DNA of 32,755 nucleotides from Streptomyces sp. Ru71 (GCF_002920535.1 NZ_PQSS01000081.1:1-32755), one strand, 5' to 3'; positions 1-7,957 are shown, counted from the first letter of the stretch. The notes: generated by a model not told the origin, from the sequence alone. A program made the numbers and translations.

Positions 1-15
1 TGACGCGACGGCCGG

Positions 16-2214
16 GTGATGAGTAATCCTGTGAGCATGTCCCGAGATCACGTGCAGTCCGGCCGACGCCCCGGGCCGGTCGACCCGGCACCCCGGCAGG
101 CCGGCGGGGAGGCCGACGCGCCACACCGGCCTGCGGGAGGACCGGTCGAGGCGCCGCACCGGCCTGCCGAAGGACCGCCCGACGCGCCGCGGGCCGACGA
201 CGCGCCGCGGCCTGCCGGTGAGCCGGCCGACGACCTCCCGCGGCAGCTCGGAGGGCGGCGCGAGGAGCGGGCCGACGACGTGCCCCGCCCTCCCGCGGGG
301 CAGCCGCTCGCCGCCGAGGCGCCCTTCCTCGAACTGCTCGCCCGCGGCGCTGCCGCCGACGCCTACGAGCAGCCGGTGCTGCGGGCCCGCGCCGAGGGCC
401 GGCCCGCCGAGTGGATCGCCGCCCTGGAGCACGCCAAGCTGCTCGCCCTGCGGGTCCGGGCCGAGCTGGACGGCCGGCGCCGCCGTGAGGCCGAGCTGTC
501 CGCGCTCTTCGAGACCGCCCACGACCTCGCGGGTCTGCGCGACCTCGACGCCGTCCTCCAGGCGATCGTGCAGCGCGCCCGCTCCCTGCTCGGCACCGAC
601 GTCGCCTACCTGAGCCTCAACGACCCCGAGCGCGGGGACACCTACATGAGGGTCACCGAGGGCTCGGTCGCGGCCCGCTTCCAGCAGCTGCGCCTGGGCA
701 TGGGCGAGGGCCTCGGCGGCCTGGTCGCGCAGACCGCCCGCCCCTATGTCACCGACGACTACTTCAAGGACGGCCGCTTCCAGCACACCACCAGCATCGA
801 CACCGGCGTACGCGACGAGGGCTTGGTCGCCATCCTCGGCGTGCCCCTGATGCTCGGCCCGCACGTCATCGGGGTGCTGTTCGCCGCCGACCGCCGCGCC
901 CGCGTCTTCGAGCGCGAGCAGATCGCCCTGCTCGGCTCGTTCGCCGCGCTCGCCGCGGCCGCCATCGACACCGCCAACCTGCTCACCGAGACCCGCTCGG
1001 CGCTCGCCGACCTGTCGCGGGCCAACGAGATCATCAAGGACCGCAGCGCCGTCATCGAACGGGCCTCGGACGTCCACGACCGGCTCGCCGAACTCGTCCT
1101 GCGCGGCGGCGGGGTGCACGACGTGGCCGCCGCGGTCTCCCAGGTCCTGTCCGGCACCGTCGAGTTCGCCGAGGCCGACGCGGCGCCGGCGAAGGCGCTG
1201 GAGGCCTCCCGCGCCGACGGACACGCCGTACGGCACGGCGACGACTGGATCGCCGCGGTCGCCGCGGGCGGCGAACTGCTCGGGGCGCTGGTGCTGCGCG
1301 GTCACCCCGGCCTGGACCCGGTCGACCAGCGCACCCTGGAACGCGCGGCGATGGTCACCTCCCTGCTGCTGCTGGCCAGACGCTCCGCCGCCGAGGCCGA
1401 ACAGCGGGTGCGCGGCGAGCTGCTGGACGACCTGCTCGACGTCCGTGACCGCGACCCACGCCTGCTGCGCGAGCGCGCGTCAAGGTTGCGCGCCGACCTC
1501 GACGCCACGCACGTGGTGCTCGCCGCCCGCCTCGACGGCCCCGCGGCCGACGCCGACCGGGAGGCCGAGGCCCGCCGCCGGCTGTGGGCCGCCGCGTCCC
1601 ACCTGGCCGCCACCCGGCAGGGCCTGGCCGCCGCCCGCGACGGCGGCACGGTCCTGCTGCTCCCGCTGCCGCCCGGCGAGACGGCGATGGCGGTGGCCCG
1701 CTCCGCCGCCCGCCATCTGGGCACCGCCGTCCACGAGGCGGTCACCGTCGGCGCCTCCGCGCCCGTCGCTGACCTCGCCGCCCATCCGGAGGCGGTGGCG
1801 GCCGCGTACGCCGAGGGACGCCGCTGCCTCGACGCGCTGCGCCTGCTGGGCCGCACCGGAGACGGCGCCGCCGCCGAGGACTTCGGCTTCCTCGGGCTGC
1901 TGCTGGCCGGGGACCGGGACATCGCCGGCTTCGTCGAGCGCACCATCGGCCAGGTCGTCGACTACGACGCCCGCCGGGGCACCGACCTGCTGCGCACCCT
2001 GGAGGCCTACTTCGCCTCGGGCATGAGCCCGGCCCGCACCAAGGACGAACTGCACGTCCACGTCAACACCGTCGCCCAGCGCCTGGACCGCGTCGGCCGC
2101 CTCCTCGGCGACGACTGGCAGCACCCCGCCCGCGCCCTGGAGATCCAACTGGCTCTGCGGCTGCACCGATTGGCCGCCGGTGCGGACGCGATCGCACCCG
2201 CTCCGCCCGAATGA
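16..2214 (+). CDS. GAF-domain PucR/CdaR-type transcriptional regulator
   Basis: Predicted cytoplasmic DNA-binding regulator of about 732 residues. Residues about 25-100 are a Pro/Ala/Arg/Asp-rich low-complexity tail with repeated APHRPAxGP and DAPR-like units. A GAF sensor domain follows at about 160-320 (starting near ELSALFETAHDL and containing GMGEGLGGLVAQ). A weakly conserved middle region comes next, and then a C-terminal PucR helix-turn-helix at about 657-720 (TLEAYFASGMSPARTKDEL, then HVNTVAQRLDRVGRLLG). PucR/CdaR proteins usually regulate catabolic or transport genes in response to small molecules bound by the sensor. The target and ligand here are not visible; the symporter gene two places downstream is one possibility. 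The start is uncertain: GTG at 16, ATG at 19, GTG at 31 and ATG at 37 are all in frame and the upstream region is cut off by the window. Confidence 0.88.
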   Translation: MMSNPVSMSRDHVQSGRRPGPVDPAPRQAGGEADAPHRPAGGPVEAPHRPAEGPPDAPRADDAPRPAGEPADDLPRQLGGRREERADDVPRPPAGQPLAAEAPFLELLARGAAADAYEQPVLRARAEGRPAEWIAALEHAKLLALRVRAELDGRRRREAELSALFETAHDLAGLRDLDAVLQAIVQRARSLLGTDVAYLSLNDPERGDTYMRVTEGSVAARFQQLRLGMGEGLGGLVAQTARPYVTDDYFKDGRFQHTTSIDTGVRDEGLVAILGVPLMLGPHVIGVLFAADRRARVFEREQIALLGSFAALAAAAIDTANLLTETRSALADLSRANEIIKDRSAVIERASDVHDRLAELVLRGGGVHDVAAAVSQVLSGTVEFAEADAAPAKALEASRADGHAVRHGDDWIAAVAAGGELLGALVLRGHPGLDPVDQRTLERAAMVTSLLLLARRSAAEAEQRVRGELLDDLLDVRDRDPRLLRERASRLRADLDATHVVLAARLDGPAADADREAEARRRLWAAASHLAATRQGLAAARDGGTVLLLPLPPGETAMAVARSAARHLGTAVHEAVTVGASAPVADLAAHPEAVAAAYAEGRRCLDALRLLGRTGDGAAAEDFGFLGLLLAGDRDIAGFVERTIGQVVDYDARRGTDLLRTLEAYFASGMSPARTKDELHVHVNTVAQRLDRVGRLLGDDWQHPARALEIQLALRLHRLAAGADAIAPAPPE
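97..310 (+). repeat. Degenerate in-frame repeats in the regulator's N-terminal coding region
   Basis: The DNA repeats short blocks such as gcgccgcaccggcctgcc, encoding APHRPA-G/E-GP, then DAPR and PRPAG variants. The blocks stay in frame and give a flexible charged Pro-rich tail rather than a fold. Copies are diverged, so exact unit borders are approximate. Confidence 0.6.
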
Positions 2215-2299
2215 GCCGCGCTCGCGAGGGGGCCTGGCGGACGGCCGTGTGAACGAAATCCCGGTGACGTGGTGCGGAAGGCGGCATCACAATGAGCCG

Positions 2300-3004
2300 G
2301 TGGATCATGTAGAGACCGCCCGCGCACTGGTACGGGCACGCTTTCCCGAGGCCCGTGCCGCGTTTCTGGCCGGCAGTGTGCTGACCGAGCGGCGCACCCC
2401 GAACTCCGACCTGGACATCGTCGTCCTGCTCGCCGGACCACCGGCCCCCTGCCGCGAGAGCTTCGTCCATCGAGGCTGGCCCGTGGAACTGTTCGTGCAG
2501 ACCGAGGCCGACTGGCGGGCCTTCGCCGAGCGGGAGACGGCCGCCCGTCGCTCGCCGCTGCTGGCCATGTGCGCGGAGGGGCTGCTGCTGACCGATGCGG
2601 ACGGGCTCGGCGCGGCGCTGCAGGGCGAGGCGCGGGCGCGTCTGGCCGCCGGTCCGCCTCCGGCCTCCCCGACGGAACTGGAGGACCGGCGCTACGCGCT
2701 CACCGACACGCTGGACGACCTGCGGGGCTGCCCGGATCCGCGCGAGCGGGCGTATCTGGTCGCCGACCTGCTGCAACGAGCCTCGGAACTGGCCCTGCTG
2801 GCCGGTGGTCACTGGCTGGGCGGCGGCAAGTGGCTGTCGCGACGGCTCGCGGCGGCCGACCCCGGCCTGCACGGCAGGCTGACCGAAGGGGCAGCCGAGG
2901 CCGTCCTCGGCCCCGTGGGCGATCCACAGCGCTTCGTCACCGCGGTCGAGGAGGTCCTGGACCGGGTCGGCGGCCCGCTGTGGTCCGGCTACGCCCGCCG
3001 ATGA
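2300..3004 (+). CDS. Nucleotidyltransferase-domain protein (Pol beta-like fold)
   Basis: A 234-residue protein with the signature of the minimal nucleotidyltransferase superfamily: GS at residues 25-26, then SDLD at 36-39 supplying two metal-binding aspartates, and a third acidic residue in PVELFV (E63). Known members transfer a nucleoside monophosphate to drugs, proteins or RNA. The C-terminal helical half (about residues 110-220) resembles the four-helix part that often follows this domain. The substrate cannot be read from sequence. I chose the GTG at 2300 because the fold begins directly after it (VETARALVRARFPEA). GTGs at 2249 and 2264 and the frame opening at 2180 remain possible but would add non-conserved residues. 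The gene lies 85 bases after the PucR regulator and may be cotranscribed with it. Confidence 0.75.
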   Translation: MDHVETARALVRARFPEARAAFLAGSVLTERRTPNSDLDIVVLLAGPPAPCRESFVHRGWPVELFVQTEADWRAFAERETAARRSPLLAMCAEGLLLTDADGLGAALQGEARARLAAGPPPASPTELEDRRYALTDTLDDLRGCPDPRERAYLVADLLQRASELALLAGGHWLGGGKWLSRRLAAADPGLHGRLTEGAAEAVLGPVGDPQRFVTAVEEVLDRVGGPLWSGYARR

Positions 3005-3131
3005 GGGCAGGCATGCTCCACATACGCGGTCCCCGAACTATGGGGCCCCACCACATGTCCGCCTGACCTGCGCGTTCCTACGGTGTGCCAGCAACGTACC
3101 CGTCCCCACCGCACACGAGGAAGTGGCGCAC

Positions 3132-4493
3132 ATGGCCTCCGGAACGACCGCTTCATCACCGCCCGCGAACCTCAAGCGCATCGTCGCCGCCAGCCTCATC
3201 GGCACCACCATCGAGTGGTACGACTTCTTCCTCTACGCCTCGGCCGCCGCGCTGGTGTTCAACAAGCTGTTCTTCCCCGACTCCGACCCGCTCGTCGGCA
3301 CGCTGCTGTCGTTCCTGACCTACGCCGTCGGGTTCGCGGCCCGGCCGCTGGGCGCGCTGGTGTTCGGGCACTACGGTGACCGGCTCGGCCGCAAGAAGCT
3401 GCTCGTGCTGAGCCTGCTGATGATGGGCGGGGCGACCTTCGCGATCGGGCTGCTGCCCACCCACGCGACGATCGGCACCGCGGCCCCCGTGCTGCTGACC
3501 GTCCTGCGGCTGGTGCAGGGCTTCGCCCTCGGTGGCGAGTGGGGCGGCGCCGTCCTGCTGGTCTCGGAGCACGGGGACGCCCGGCGGCGCGGCTTCTGGG
3601 CCTCGTGGCCGCAGACCGGGGCGCCCGCCGGGCAGTTGCTGGCCACCGGTGTGCTGTCGCTGCTGACCGCCACCCTGTCGGACGACGCGTTCGCCGACTG
3701 GGGATGGCGCATCCCGTTCCTGCTGTCGGGTCTGCTGGTGCTCGTCGGCCTGTGGGTCCGGCTCTCGGTCGACGAGTCGCCGCTGTTCAAGGCCGCCCTC
3801 GCCGCGGCCGAGCAGCGCAAGGCGGCGACCGGCGCCGTCGAGAAGATGCCGCTGCTCGCCGTGTTGCGCGACCACTGGCGGGACATCCTCGTCGCCATGG
3901 GCGCGCGGATGGCGGAGAACATCAGCTACTACGTCATCACCGCCTTCATCCTCGTCTACGCCACCACCTCCGCCGGCCTGAGCAAGCAGACCGCGCTCAA
4001 CGCCGTCCTGATCGGCTCGGCCGTGCACTTCGCGGTCATCCCCGCCTGGGGCGCCCTGTCCGACCGGATCGGCCGGCGGCCCGTCTACCTCGTCGGCGCG
4101 GTGGGCGTCGGCCTGTGGATGTTCCCGTTCTTCGCGCTCATCGACAGCAAGAGCTTCGGCAGCCTGCTGCTCGCCGTCACCGTCGGCCTGATCCTGCACG
4201 GCGCCATGTACGCGCCCCAGGCCGCCTTCTTCTCCGAGATGTTCGCGACCCGGATGCGCTACTCCGGCGCCTCGATCGGCGCCCAGTTCTCGTCCGTGGC
4301 CGCCGGCGCACCGGCGCCCCTGATCGCCACCGCCCTGCTCTCCGACTACGACAGCGCCACACCGATCGCGCTGTACGTCATCGCCGCAGCCCTGCTCACG
4401 GTGGTCGCGGTCGTCTGCGCCAAGGAGACCCGCAGCCGGGACCTCGCCGACGTGGCGCCCGAGACGCCGGCCCCGGTGCGCGCGGACGTCTGA
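3132..4493 (+). CDS. MFS transporter, metabolite:H+ symporter (MHS) family
   Basis: A 453-residue inner-membrane protein with about 12 predicted membrane segments. The N-terminal GTTIEWYDFFLY, the loop GHYGDRLGRKK between segments 2 and 3, RLVQGFALGGEWGGA and ESPLF are hallmarks of the MHS family (proline/betaine, shikimate, citrate, alpha-ketoglutarate symporters). These take up organic acids or zwitterions with protons. The exact substrate is not predictable. The ATG at 3132 is chosen because GAGGAAG lies 8 bases ahead; a GTG at 3123 is in frame but sits inside that ribosome-binding site. A 127-base gap separates it from the nucleotidyltransferase, so it probably has its own promoter. A strong hairpin follows the stop. 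Confidence 0.9.
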   Translation: MASGTTASSPPANLKRIVAASLIGTTIEWYDFFLYASAAALVFNKLFFPDSDPLVGTLLSFLTYAVGFAARPLGALVFGHYGDRLGRKKLLVLSLLMMGGATFAIGLLPTHATIGTAAPVLLTVLRLVQGFALGGEWGGAVLLVSEHGDARRRGFWASWPQTGAPAGQLLATGVLSLLTATLSDDAFADWGWRIPFLLSGLLVLVGLWVRLSVDESPLFKAALAAAEQRKAATGAVEKMPLLAVLRDHWRDILVAMGARMAENISYYVITAFILVYATTSAGLSKQTALNAVLIGSAVHFAVIPAWGALSDRIGRRPVYLVGAVGVGLWMFPFFALIDSKSFGSLLLAVTVGLILHGAMYAPQAAFFSEMFATRMRYSGASIGAQFSSVAAGAPAPLIATALLSDYDSATPIALYVIAAALLTVVAVVCAKETRSRDLADVAPETPAPVRADV

Positions 4494-4510
4494 ACACCGC
4501 CGGCCGTCCC

Positions 4511-4548
4511 CGGAACGCCCCTTCGCATCAGGCCGAGGGGGCGTTCCG
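4511..4548. terminator. Hairpin between convergent genes (bidirectional terminator candidate)
   Basis: CGGAACGCCCC (4511-4521) pairs perfectly with GGGGCGTTCCG (4538-4548), an 11-bp stem with a 16-base loop. It lies between the stops of the symporter (+) and the cupredoxin (-), so it can end both transcripts. It lacks a T tract, as many Streptomyces terminators do. Confidence 0.7.
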
Positions 4549-4550
4549 CG

Positions 4551-4976
4551 TCAGCCGACCTCGATGCGCTTGTCCATGCCGAGCGCCTTGTGCCCGGGCA
4601 CCGGGCAGTACAGGTCGTACGTGCCCTTCTTGAGGGTCACCGTCAGCGGGGCCATCTGACCTCCCTGGATGTCCTTGGTCCGGGCGTCCTCGACGCCGGG
4701 GCCGTCGATCGACAGGGCGTGCGTGATGTGGCCGGCGTTGTCGGCGACGAAGGTGTAGGTGCCGGGGGTGAAGGACGATCGGGACAGCTTCAGCCCGTAC
4801 TCGGTCTCGGTGACGGTCACCCGGGTCCCCGAACCCGTGGGCTGCGCGGCGGAACTGCCCGGGCTCTTGGACTGGCCGCCGCCCCCGCTGGAACAGGCCG
4901 CCAGGACCAGGGCCGCCGTGAAGGCCGCCGCCCCCGTGCCGAGCGCCCTGCGCGTGGTGTGTGCCGAGATCGCCAT
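4551..4976 (-). CDS. Cupredoxin-domain lipoprotein (plastocyanin-like)
   Basis: A 141-residue exported lipoprotein. The signal peptide has twin Arg (TTRR), a hydrophobic stretch and the lipobox LAAC with lipidated Cys28, followed by a Gly/Ser/Gln linker. The cupredoxin fold spans about residues 52-141. Likely copper ligands are His86 (ITHAL), Cys124 and His129 in YCPVPGHK, and Met134, the classic type-1 blue-copper set. It should sit on the outer face of the membrane and carry electrons or buffer copper. The ATG at 4976 is preferred because AAGGGG lies 9 bases upstream; the in-frame ATG at 4985 overlaps that ribosome-binding site. The partner oxidase or reductase is not in the window. It is divergent from the acetyltransferase gene. 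Confidence 0.86.
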   Translation of the reverse strand: MAISAHTTRRALGTGAAAFTAALVLAACSSGGGGQSKSPGSSAAQPTGSGTRVTVTETEYGLKLSRSSFTPGTYTFVADNAGHITHALSIDGPGVEDARTKDIQGGQMAPLTVTLKKGTYDLYCPVPGHKALGMDKRIEVG

Positions 4977-5004
4977 CTGGCTCATCCCCTTCGATATCGA
5001 CCCC

Positions 5005-5015
5005 TATGTCACATA
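5005..5015. promoter_or_regulatory. TATGTCACATA palindrome upstream of the cupredoxin gene
   Basis: A perfect 5-bp inverted repeat around a central C, 29-39 bases upstream of the cupredoxin start. The position fits an operator or core promoter overlap, but no cognate regulator can be named from this window. Confidence 0.3.
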
Positions 5016-5059
5016 CGTGAGGAATCGGTGAGCCGTTCAGGCGGCGTCGGGGGAGGAGC

Positions 5060-5093
5060 GTACATTCGTACACTCCGGAGGGTACGGTCGTAC
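5060..5093. promoter_or_regulatory. Doubled GTAC-N4-GTAC operator before the acetyltransferase-TetR pair
   Basis: GTACATTCGTAC (5060-5071) and GTACGGTCGTAC (5082-5093) are direct copies of one imperfect palindrome, 22 bases apart (two helix turns). They flank the GGAGGG ribosome-binding site at 5077-5082, and the second ends two bases before the ATG. Binding here would block transcription or translation start. The downstream TetR protein is the natural candidate; this is inference. Confidence 0.55.
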
Positions 5094-5095
5094 GC

Positions 5096-5677
5096 ATGAC
5101 GGTCGACCACTTCGCTGACGACCCGCGGACGAACCTCGAACGCATGCTCGCGGGCGACCTCTACATCGCCGACGACCCCGAGATCGCCCTGCGGCAGCAG
5201 CAGGCCGTGCGCCTGGCCGCCCGCTACCAGGCCGCCTACGCCGAGGACGCCGAAGCCGCCCGGCCGCTCCTCGCCGAACTCCTCGGCTTCCTCGGTGACG
5301 GCGCGCACGTACGGCCGCCGCTGTACGTCGACTACGGCAGCAACATCACGATCGGCGCGCGCACCTTCGTCAACTACAACCTGACCGCCCTCGACGTCGC
5401 CGCCGTCACCATCGGCGAGGACTGCCAGATCGGGCCCAACGTCCAACTGCTCACGCCCACCCACCCCTTGGAGCCGCGACCCCGGCGCGACAAGCTGGAG
5501 GCCGCCAAGCCGATCACCATCGGCGACAACGTGTGGCTCGGCGGCGGCGCCATCGTCCTGCCGGGCATGACCATCGGGGACAACTCCGTCATCGGTGCCG
5601 GCGCCGTCGTCACCAAGGACGTCCCCGCCGACAGCGTCGCCGTCGGCAACCCCGCCCGGGTCGTCCGGAGTCTGTGA
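5096..5677 (+). CDS. Maltose/galactoside O-acetyltransferase-like hexapeptide transferase
   Basis: A 193-residue cytoplasmic enzyme of the left-handed beta-helix acetyltransferase family (Maa/LacA/NodL type). It should transfer acetyl from acetyl-CoA to a sugar hydroxyl. The N-terminal Maa-type helical region (ERMLAGDLYIADDPEI) is present. Hexapeptide repeats run from about residue 80 to 190 (NITIGART, AVTIGEDCQIGPNV, ITIGDNVWLGGG, MTIGDNSVIGAGAVV). The likely catalytic His is H123 in TPTHPL, and FVNYN (92-96) is a conserved acceptor-site segment. The family is usually 180-200 residues, so this is full length. The true acceptor is unknown. The gene is followed after 10 bases by a TetR regulator and is preceded by a doubled operator. 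Confidence 0.9.
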   Translation: MTVDHFADDPRTNLERMLAGDLYIADDPEIALRQQQAVRLAARYQAAYAEDAEAARPLLAELLGFLGDGAHVRPPLYVDYGSNITIGARTFVNYNLTALDVAAVTIGEDCQIGPNVQLLTPTHPLEPRPRRDKLEAAKPITIGDNVWLGGGAIVLPGMTIGDNSVIGAGAVVTKDVPADSVAVGNPARVVRSL

Positions 5678-5687
5678 GCGCACCGCC

Positions 5688-6254
5688 ATGGCCACCGGGC
5701 ACACCGACCCGCAGCGCCGGGCGCGCATCCTCGACGCGACCCTCGACGTCATCGCCGACGAGGGCATCGCCCAGGTCTCCCACCGCAGGATCGCCGCGCG
5801 CGCCGGCGTCCCGCTGGGCTCGACGACCTACCACTTCCAGGGCATCGACCAGCTGCTGCGGGAGGCCTTCGGCCGCTTCACCGACCGGATGGCGGAGCTG
5901 TTCGACGCGCACCTGGGTGCCGCAGCCGACCGTGACCAGGCCCTGGAGGCCGTCGCCGACCTGGTGCACGCCCTGTCCGAGGGCGGCCGACGCGACCTCG
6001 TCCTCGCCCAGGAGCTGTACACGCTCGCCGCCCGAGACCCGGCCTACCGGACCCTGACCCAGGCGTGGATGCAGCGCAGCCGCGCCCACCTGGAGAAGCA
6101 CTTCGACCCGGACACCGCCCGCCAGCTCGACGCGCTGATCGAGGGGCTGACCCTGCACCGGGCCCTGGCCGTCGAGCCCCACGGGCGGGCCCTGACCGTC
6201 GAGGCGATCTCCCGCATCACGGCAGCCGCCCCGGCCGACCGCGCCCAGCCGTGA
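5688..6254 (+). CDS. TetR/AcrR-family transcriptional repressor
   Basis: A 188-residue regulator. The N-terminal TetR helix-turn-helix lies at about residues 9-55 (RILDATLDVIADEGIAQVSH, then RRIAARAGVPLGSTTYHF), followed by an all-helical ligand-binding domain. The ATG at 5688 is chosen because the domain starts immediately after it; an earlier in-frame start inside the acetyltransferase gene adds unrelated sequence. It is 10 bases behind the acetyltransferase stop, so the two are an operon, and it probably controls that operon through the paired GTAC palindromes upstream. The inducing ligand is unknown. Confidence 0.88.
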   Translation: MATGHTDPQRRARILDATLDVIADEGIAQVSHRRIAARAGVPLGSTTYHFQGIDQLLREAFGRFTDRMAELFDAHLGAAADRDQALEAVADLVHALSEGGRRDLVLAQELYTLAARDPAYRTLTQAWMQRSRAHLEKHFDPDTARQLDALIEGLTLHRALAVEPHGRALTVEAISRITAAAPADRAQP

Positions 6255-6282
6255 CGTCACCACACGGCGTCGCCGCCGGCCG

Positions 6283-6675
6283 TCAGCCCGCTGCGCGCAG
6301 GTCCTCGGTCGCTCGGGCGGAGGGCGAGAGGCGATAGGACTCGGCCAGGTCCCGCACCTCCACGGAGCGGACCACCGCGGCGGAGGTGTCCTTCGGCAGA
6401 CGCAGATGCCTGCCCACGATCTTCAGCACGCTCTCGGCGAGCCGGGCCTTGAGCGCCTCGGAACGGCCGGGCAGCAGTCCCACGTCCACGTGCACGAAGA
6501 GCGCCGGCCCGCGCTCCCCTTCGCCGACGTACGCCTCCGCCGGGCGGAAGAAGGTCTTGCACACCCCCACCGAGCCGGACTGCGCGATCACGGCCGCATG
6601 CAGCTCCTTCACCAGGGTTTCGCGGTCGAGGGCGCCGGTCAGCTGCGAGGAGTGGTCGATGGTGATGTGCGGCAA
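6283..6675 (-). CDS. 5-carboxymethyl-2-hydroxymuconate delta-isomerase (CHMI) family protein
   Basis: A 130-residue protein of the tautomerase superfamily, similar in layout to HpaF (MPH start, AFVHV-like strand, GRS segment). HpaF isomerises 5-carboxymethyl-2-hydroxymuconate in homoprotocatechuate breakdown, using the N-terminal proline as base after Met removal. Here the start is TTG followed by CCG, so Pro1 is preserved. AAGGA lies 7 bases ahead of the TTG, which supports this unusual start. No other homoprotocatechuate-pathway gene is in the window, so the substrate may differ. It is convergent with the TetR gene, 28 bases apart. Confidence 0.78.
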   Translation of the reverse strand: MPHITIDHSSQLTGALDRETLVKELHAAVIAQSGSVGVCKTFFRPAEAYVGEGERGPALFVHVDVGLLPGRSEALKARLAESVLKIVGRHLRLPKDTSAAVVRSVEVRDLAESYRLSPSARATEDLRAAG

Positions 6676-6804
6676 CGGGGGATCCTTCGCGCGGTACTGC
6701 TGGTTTCTTCAGGCAACCATTTTCCCGCACGTCGAGGGCCCGACGACGCCGGGGCCCCCGAGAACCCGATTCCGTGCGCGCCACGCCTGGTGAACACTGC
6801 GGCC

Positions 6805-7350
6805 ATGGAATTCTTCGTCCACCACCGCGACCGGCCGGGCTCCCTCCCGCTGCGCCATGAACTCGCCGAGGAGCACTGGTCCTACATGGACGGGTACGAC
6901 GAGCAGCTGATCGCGCGCGGCCCCACCTTCGCCGGTGAGGTGGTCACCGGCAGCGTGCACATCGTCGACCTGCCCGACGCGGCCGCCGCCCGGGCGTTCG
7001 CGTTCGACGAGCCCAACCAGCGGGCCGGTGTCTACCGGGACGTGCTCCTGCGCCGGTGGCGCAACATGCTGGGGCGCACGATGTGGGAGTTCCCCGGCGG
7101 CCCGGTCGACGATGACGGGTACCTGGTCCTCGGGTTCGGCTCCGGACGGGCGGCCGACGAGGACGTGCCGCCGCCCGGCCGGGACGACCTCGTCGCCTAC
7201 GGCCCACTGCTGTCCGACGACGGCGCCCTGTGGCTGGGTACGGCGGCCCTGGTGCGCGCGCCGGACGCCGGAGCCGCCCGCGCGGTCCTGGCCGCCGACC
7301 GGTACGCCGCCGTGGAGGTCCACTCCTGGGAGCCGGGCGGCCGGCGGTAG
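6805..7350 (+). CDS. YciI-family protein with internal duplication
   Basis: A 181-residue protein. Residues 1-85 form a YciI-type ferredoxin-like domain with EEHWSYMDGYDEQLIARGP (22-40) and a long strand-helix segment. Residues about 127-178 repeat the same plan: DLVAYGPLLSDDG aligns with QLIARGPTFAGEV, and LWLGTAALVRAPDAGAARA with VVTGSVHIVDLPDAAAARA. The second copy lacks the His/Asp pair seen in the first (H24, D32). YciI proteins are normally about 95-100 residues and dimeric; some related domains act as chlorohydrolases or sensors, and most have no known function. The start is ATG at 6805; GTG at 6790 is an alternative. It is divergent from the CHMI gene. Confidence 0.75.
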   Translation: MEFFVHHRDRPGSLPLRHELAEEHWSYMDGYDEQLIARGPTFAGEVVTGSVHIVDLPDAAAARAFAFDEPNQRAGVYRDVLLRRWRNMLGRTMWEFPGGPVDDDGYLVLGFGSGRAADEDVPPPGRDDLVAYGPLLSDDGALWLGTAALVRAPDAGAARAVLAADRYAAVEVHSWEPGGRR

Positions 7351-7420
7351 GCCATGAGCCGAGGACCCTACCGCTCCCGCGGCGCCGAGTCCGGTACGGT
7401 GCGTGACAAGACGCTCACTT

Positions 7421-7455
7421 CCCGAAATCCTTAAATTGAATCGTTCGTTTCACTG
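7421..7455 (+). promoter_or_regulatory. AT-rich furA-katG promoter/operator region
   Basis: The segment ending about 35 bases before furA (cttaaattgaatcgttcg at its core) is strikingly AT-rich for this genome. Fur-type repressors next to katG in actinomycetes bind AT-rich sites immediately upstream of their own gene, so this is the expected autoregulatory site. No exact consensus match is claimed. Confidence 0.5.
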
Positions 7456-7488
7456 TACGTCTCGTGTCTCACGGAGTAGGTTGCCGCC

Positions 7489-7923
7489 ATGAGCGCTTCC
7501 CGGACTCCGACCGTTGCCGAGGAGCTGCGCGGGGCCGGGCTGCGGGTCACGGCAGCCCGCGTCGCCCTGCTCGAAACCGTCCGCGCGGGCGACCACCTCG
7601 ACGTCGAGGCGATCGCCGGTGGTGTGCGCGCCCGCGTCGGTCACATCTCCGTCCAGGCCGTCTACGAAGCCCTGCACGCGCTCACCGCGGCCGGCCTCAT
7701 CCGCCGCATCGAACCGGCGGGCAGCCCGGCCCGGTTCGAGGGGCGCGTGGGGGACAACCACCACCACGTCGTGTGCCGCTCCTGCGGGACCGTCGCCGAC
7801 GTGGACTGCGAGGTCGGCGAGGCTCCCTGCCTGACCGCGTCCGACGACCACGGTTTCGTCATCGACGAGGCCGAGGTCATCTACTGGGGCCTGTGCCCCG
7901 ACTGCTCCACCGCACGCAGTTGA
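7489..7923 (+). CDS. furA: Fur-family redox-sensing repressor (FurA/CatR/FurS type)
   Basis: A 144-residue Fur-family protein with an N-terminal winged helix (residues about 8-80, LRVTAARVALLETV and ISVQAVYEALHAL) and a C-terminal dimer/metal domain. The metal ligand region has HHH at 91-93 and two CxxC pairs, C96/C99 (CRSC) and C136/C139 (CPDC). In Streptomyces and mycobacteria the Fur homologue directly upstream of catalase-peroxidase (FurS, CatR, FurA) represses both genes and is released by oxidation of its cysteines. Here katG follows after 34 bases on the same strand, which is that arrangement. Confidence 0.93.
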   Translation: MSASRTPTVAEELRGAGLRVTAARVALLETVRAGDHLDVEAIAGGVRARVGHISVQAVYEALHALTAAGLIRRIEPAGSPARFEGRVGDNHHHVVCRSCGTVADVDCEVGEAPCLTASDDHGFVIDEAEVIYWGLCPDCSTARS

Positions 7924-7957
7924 AGCACCACGATCCGCTTAGTTCGGAAGGATCCGC

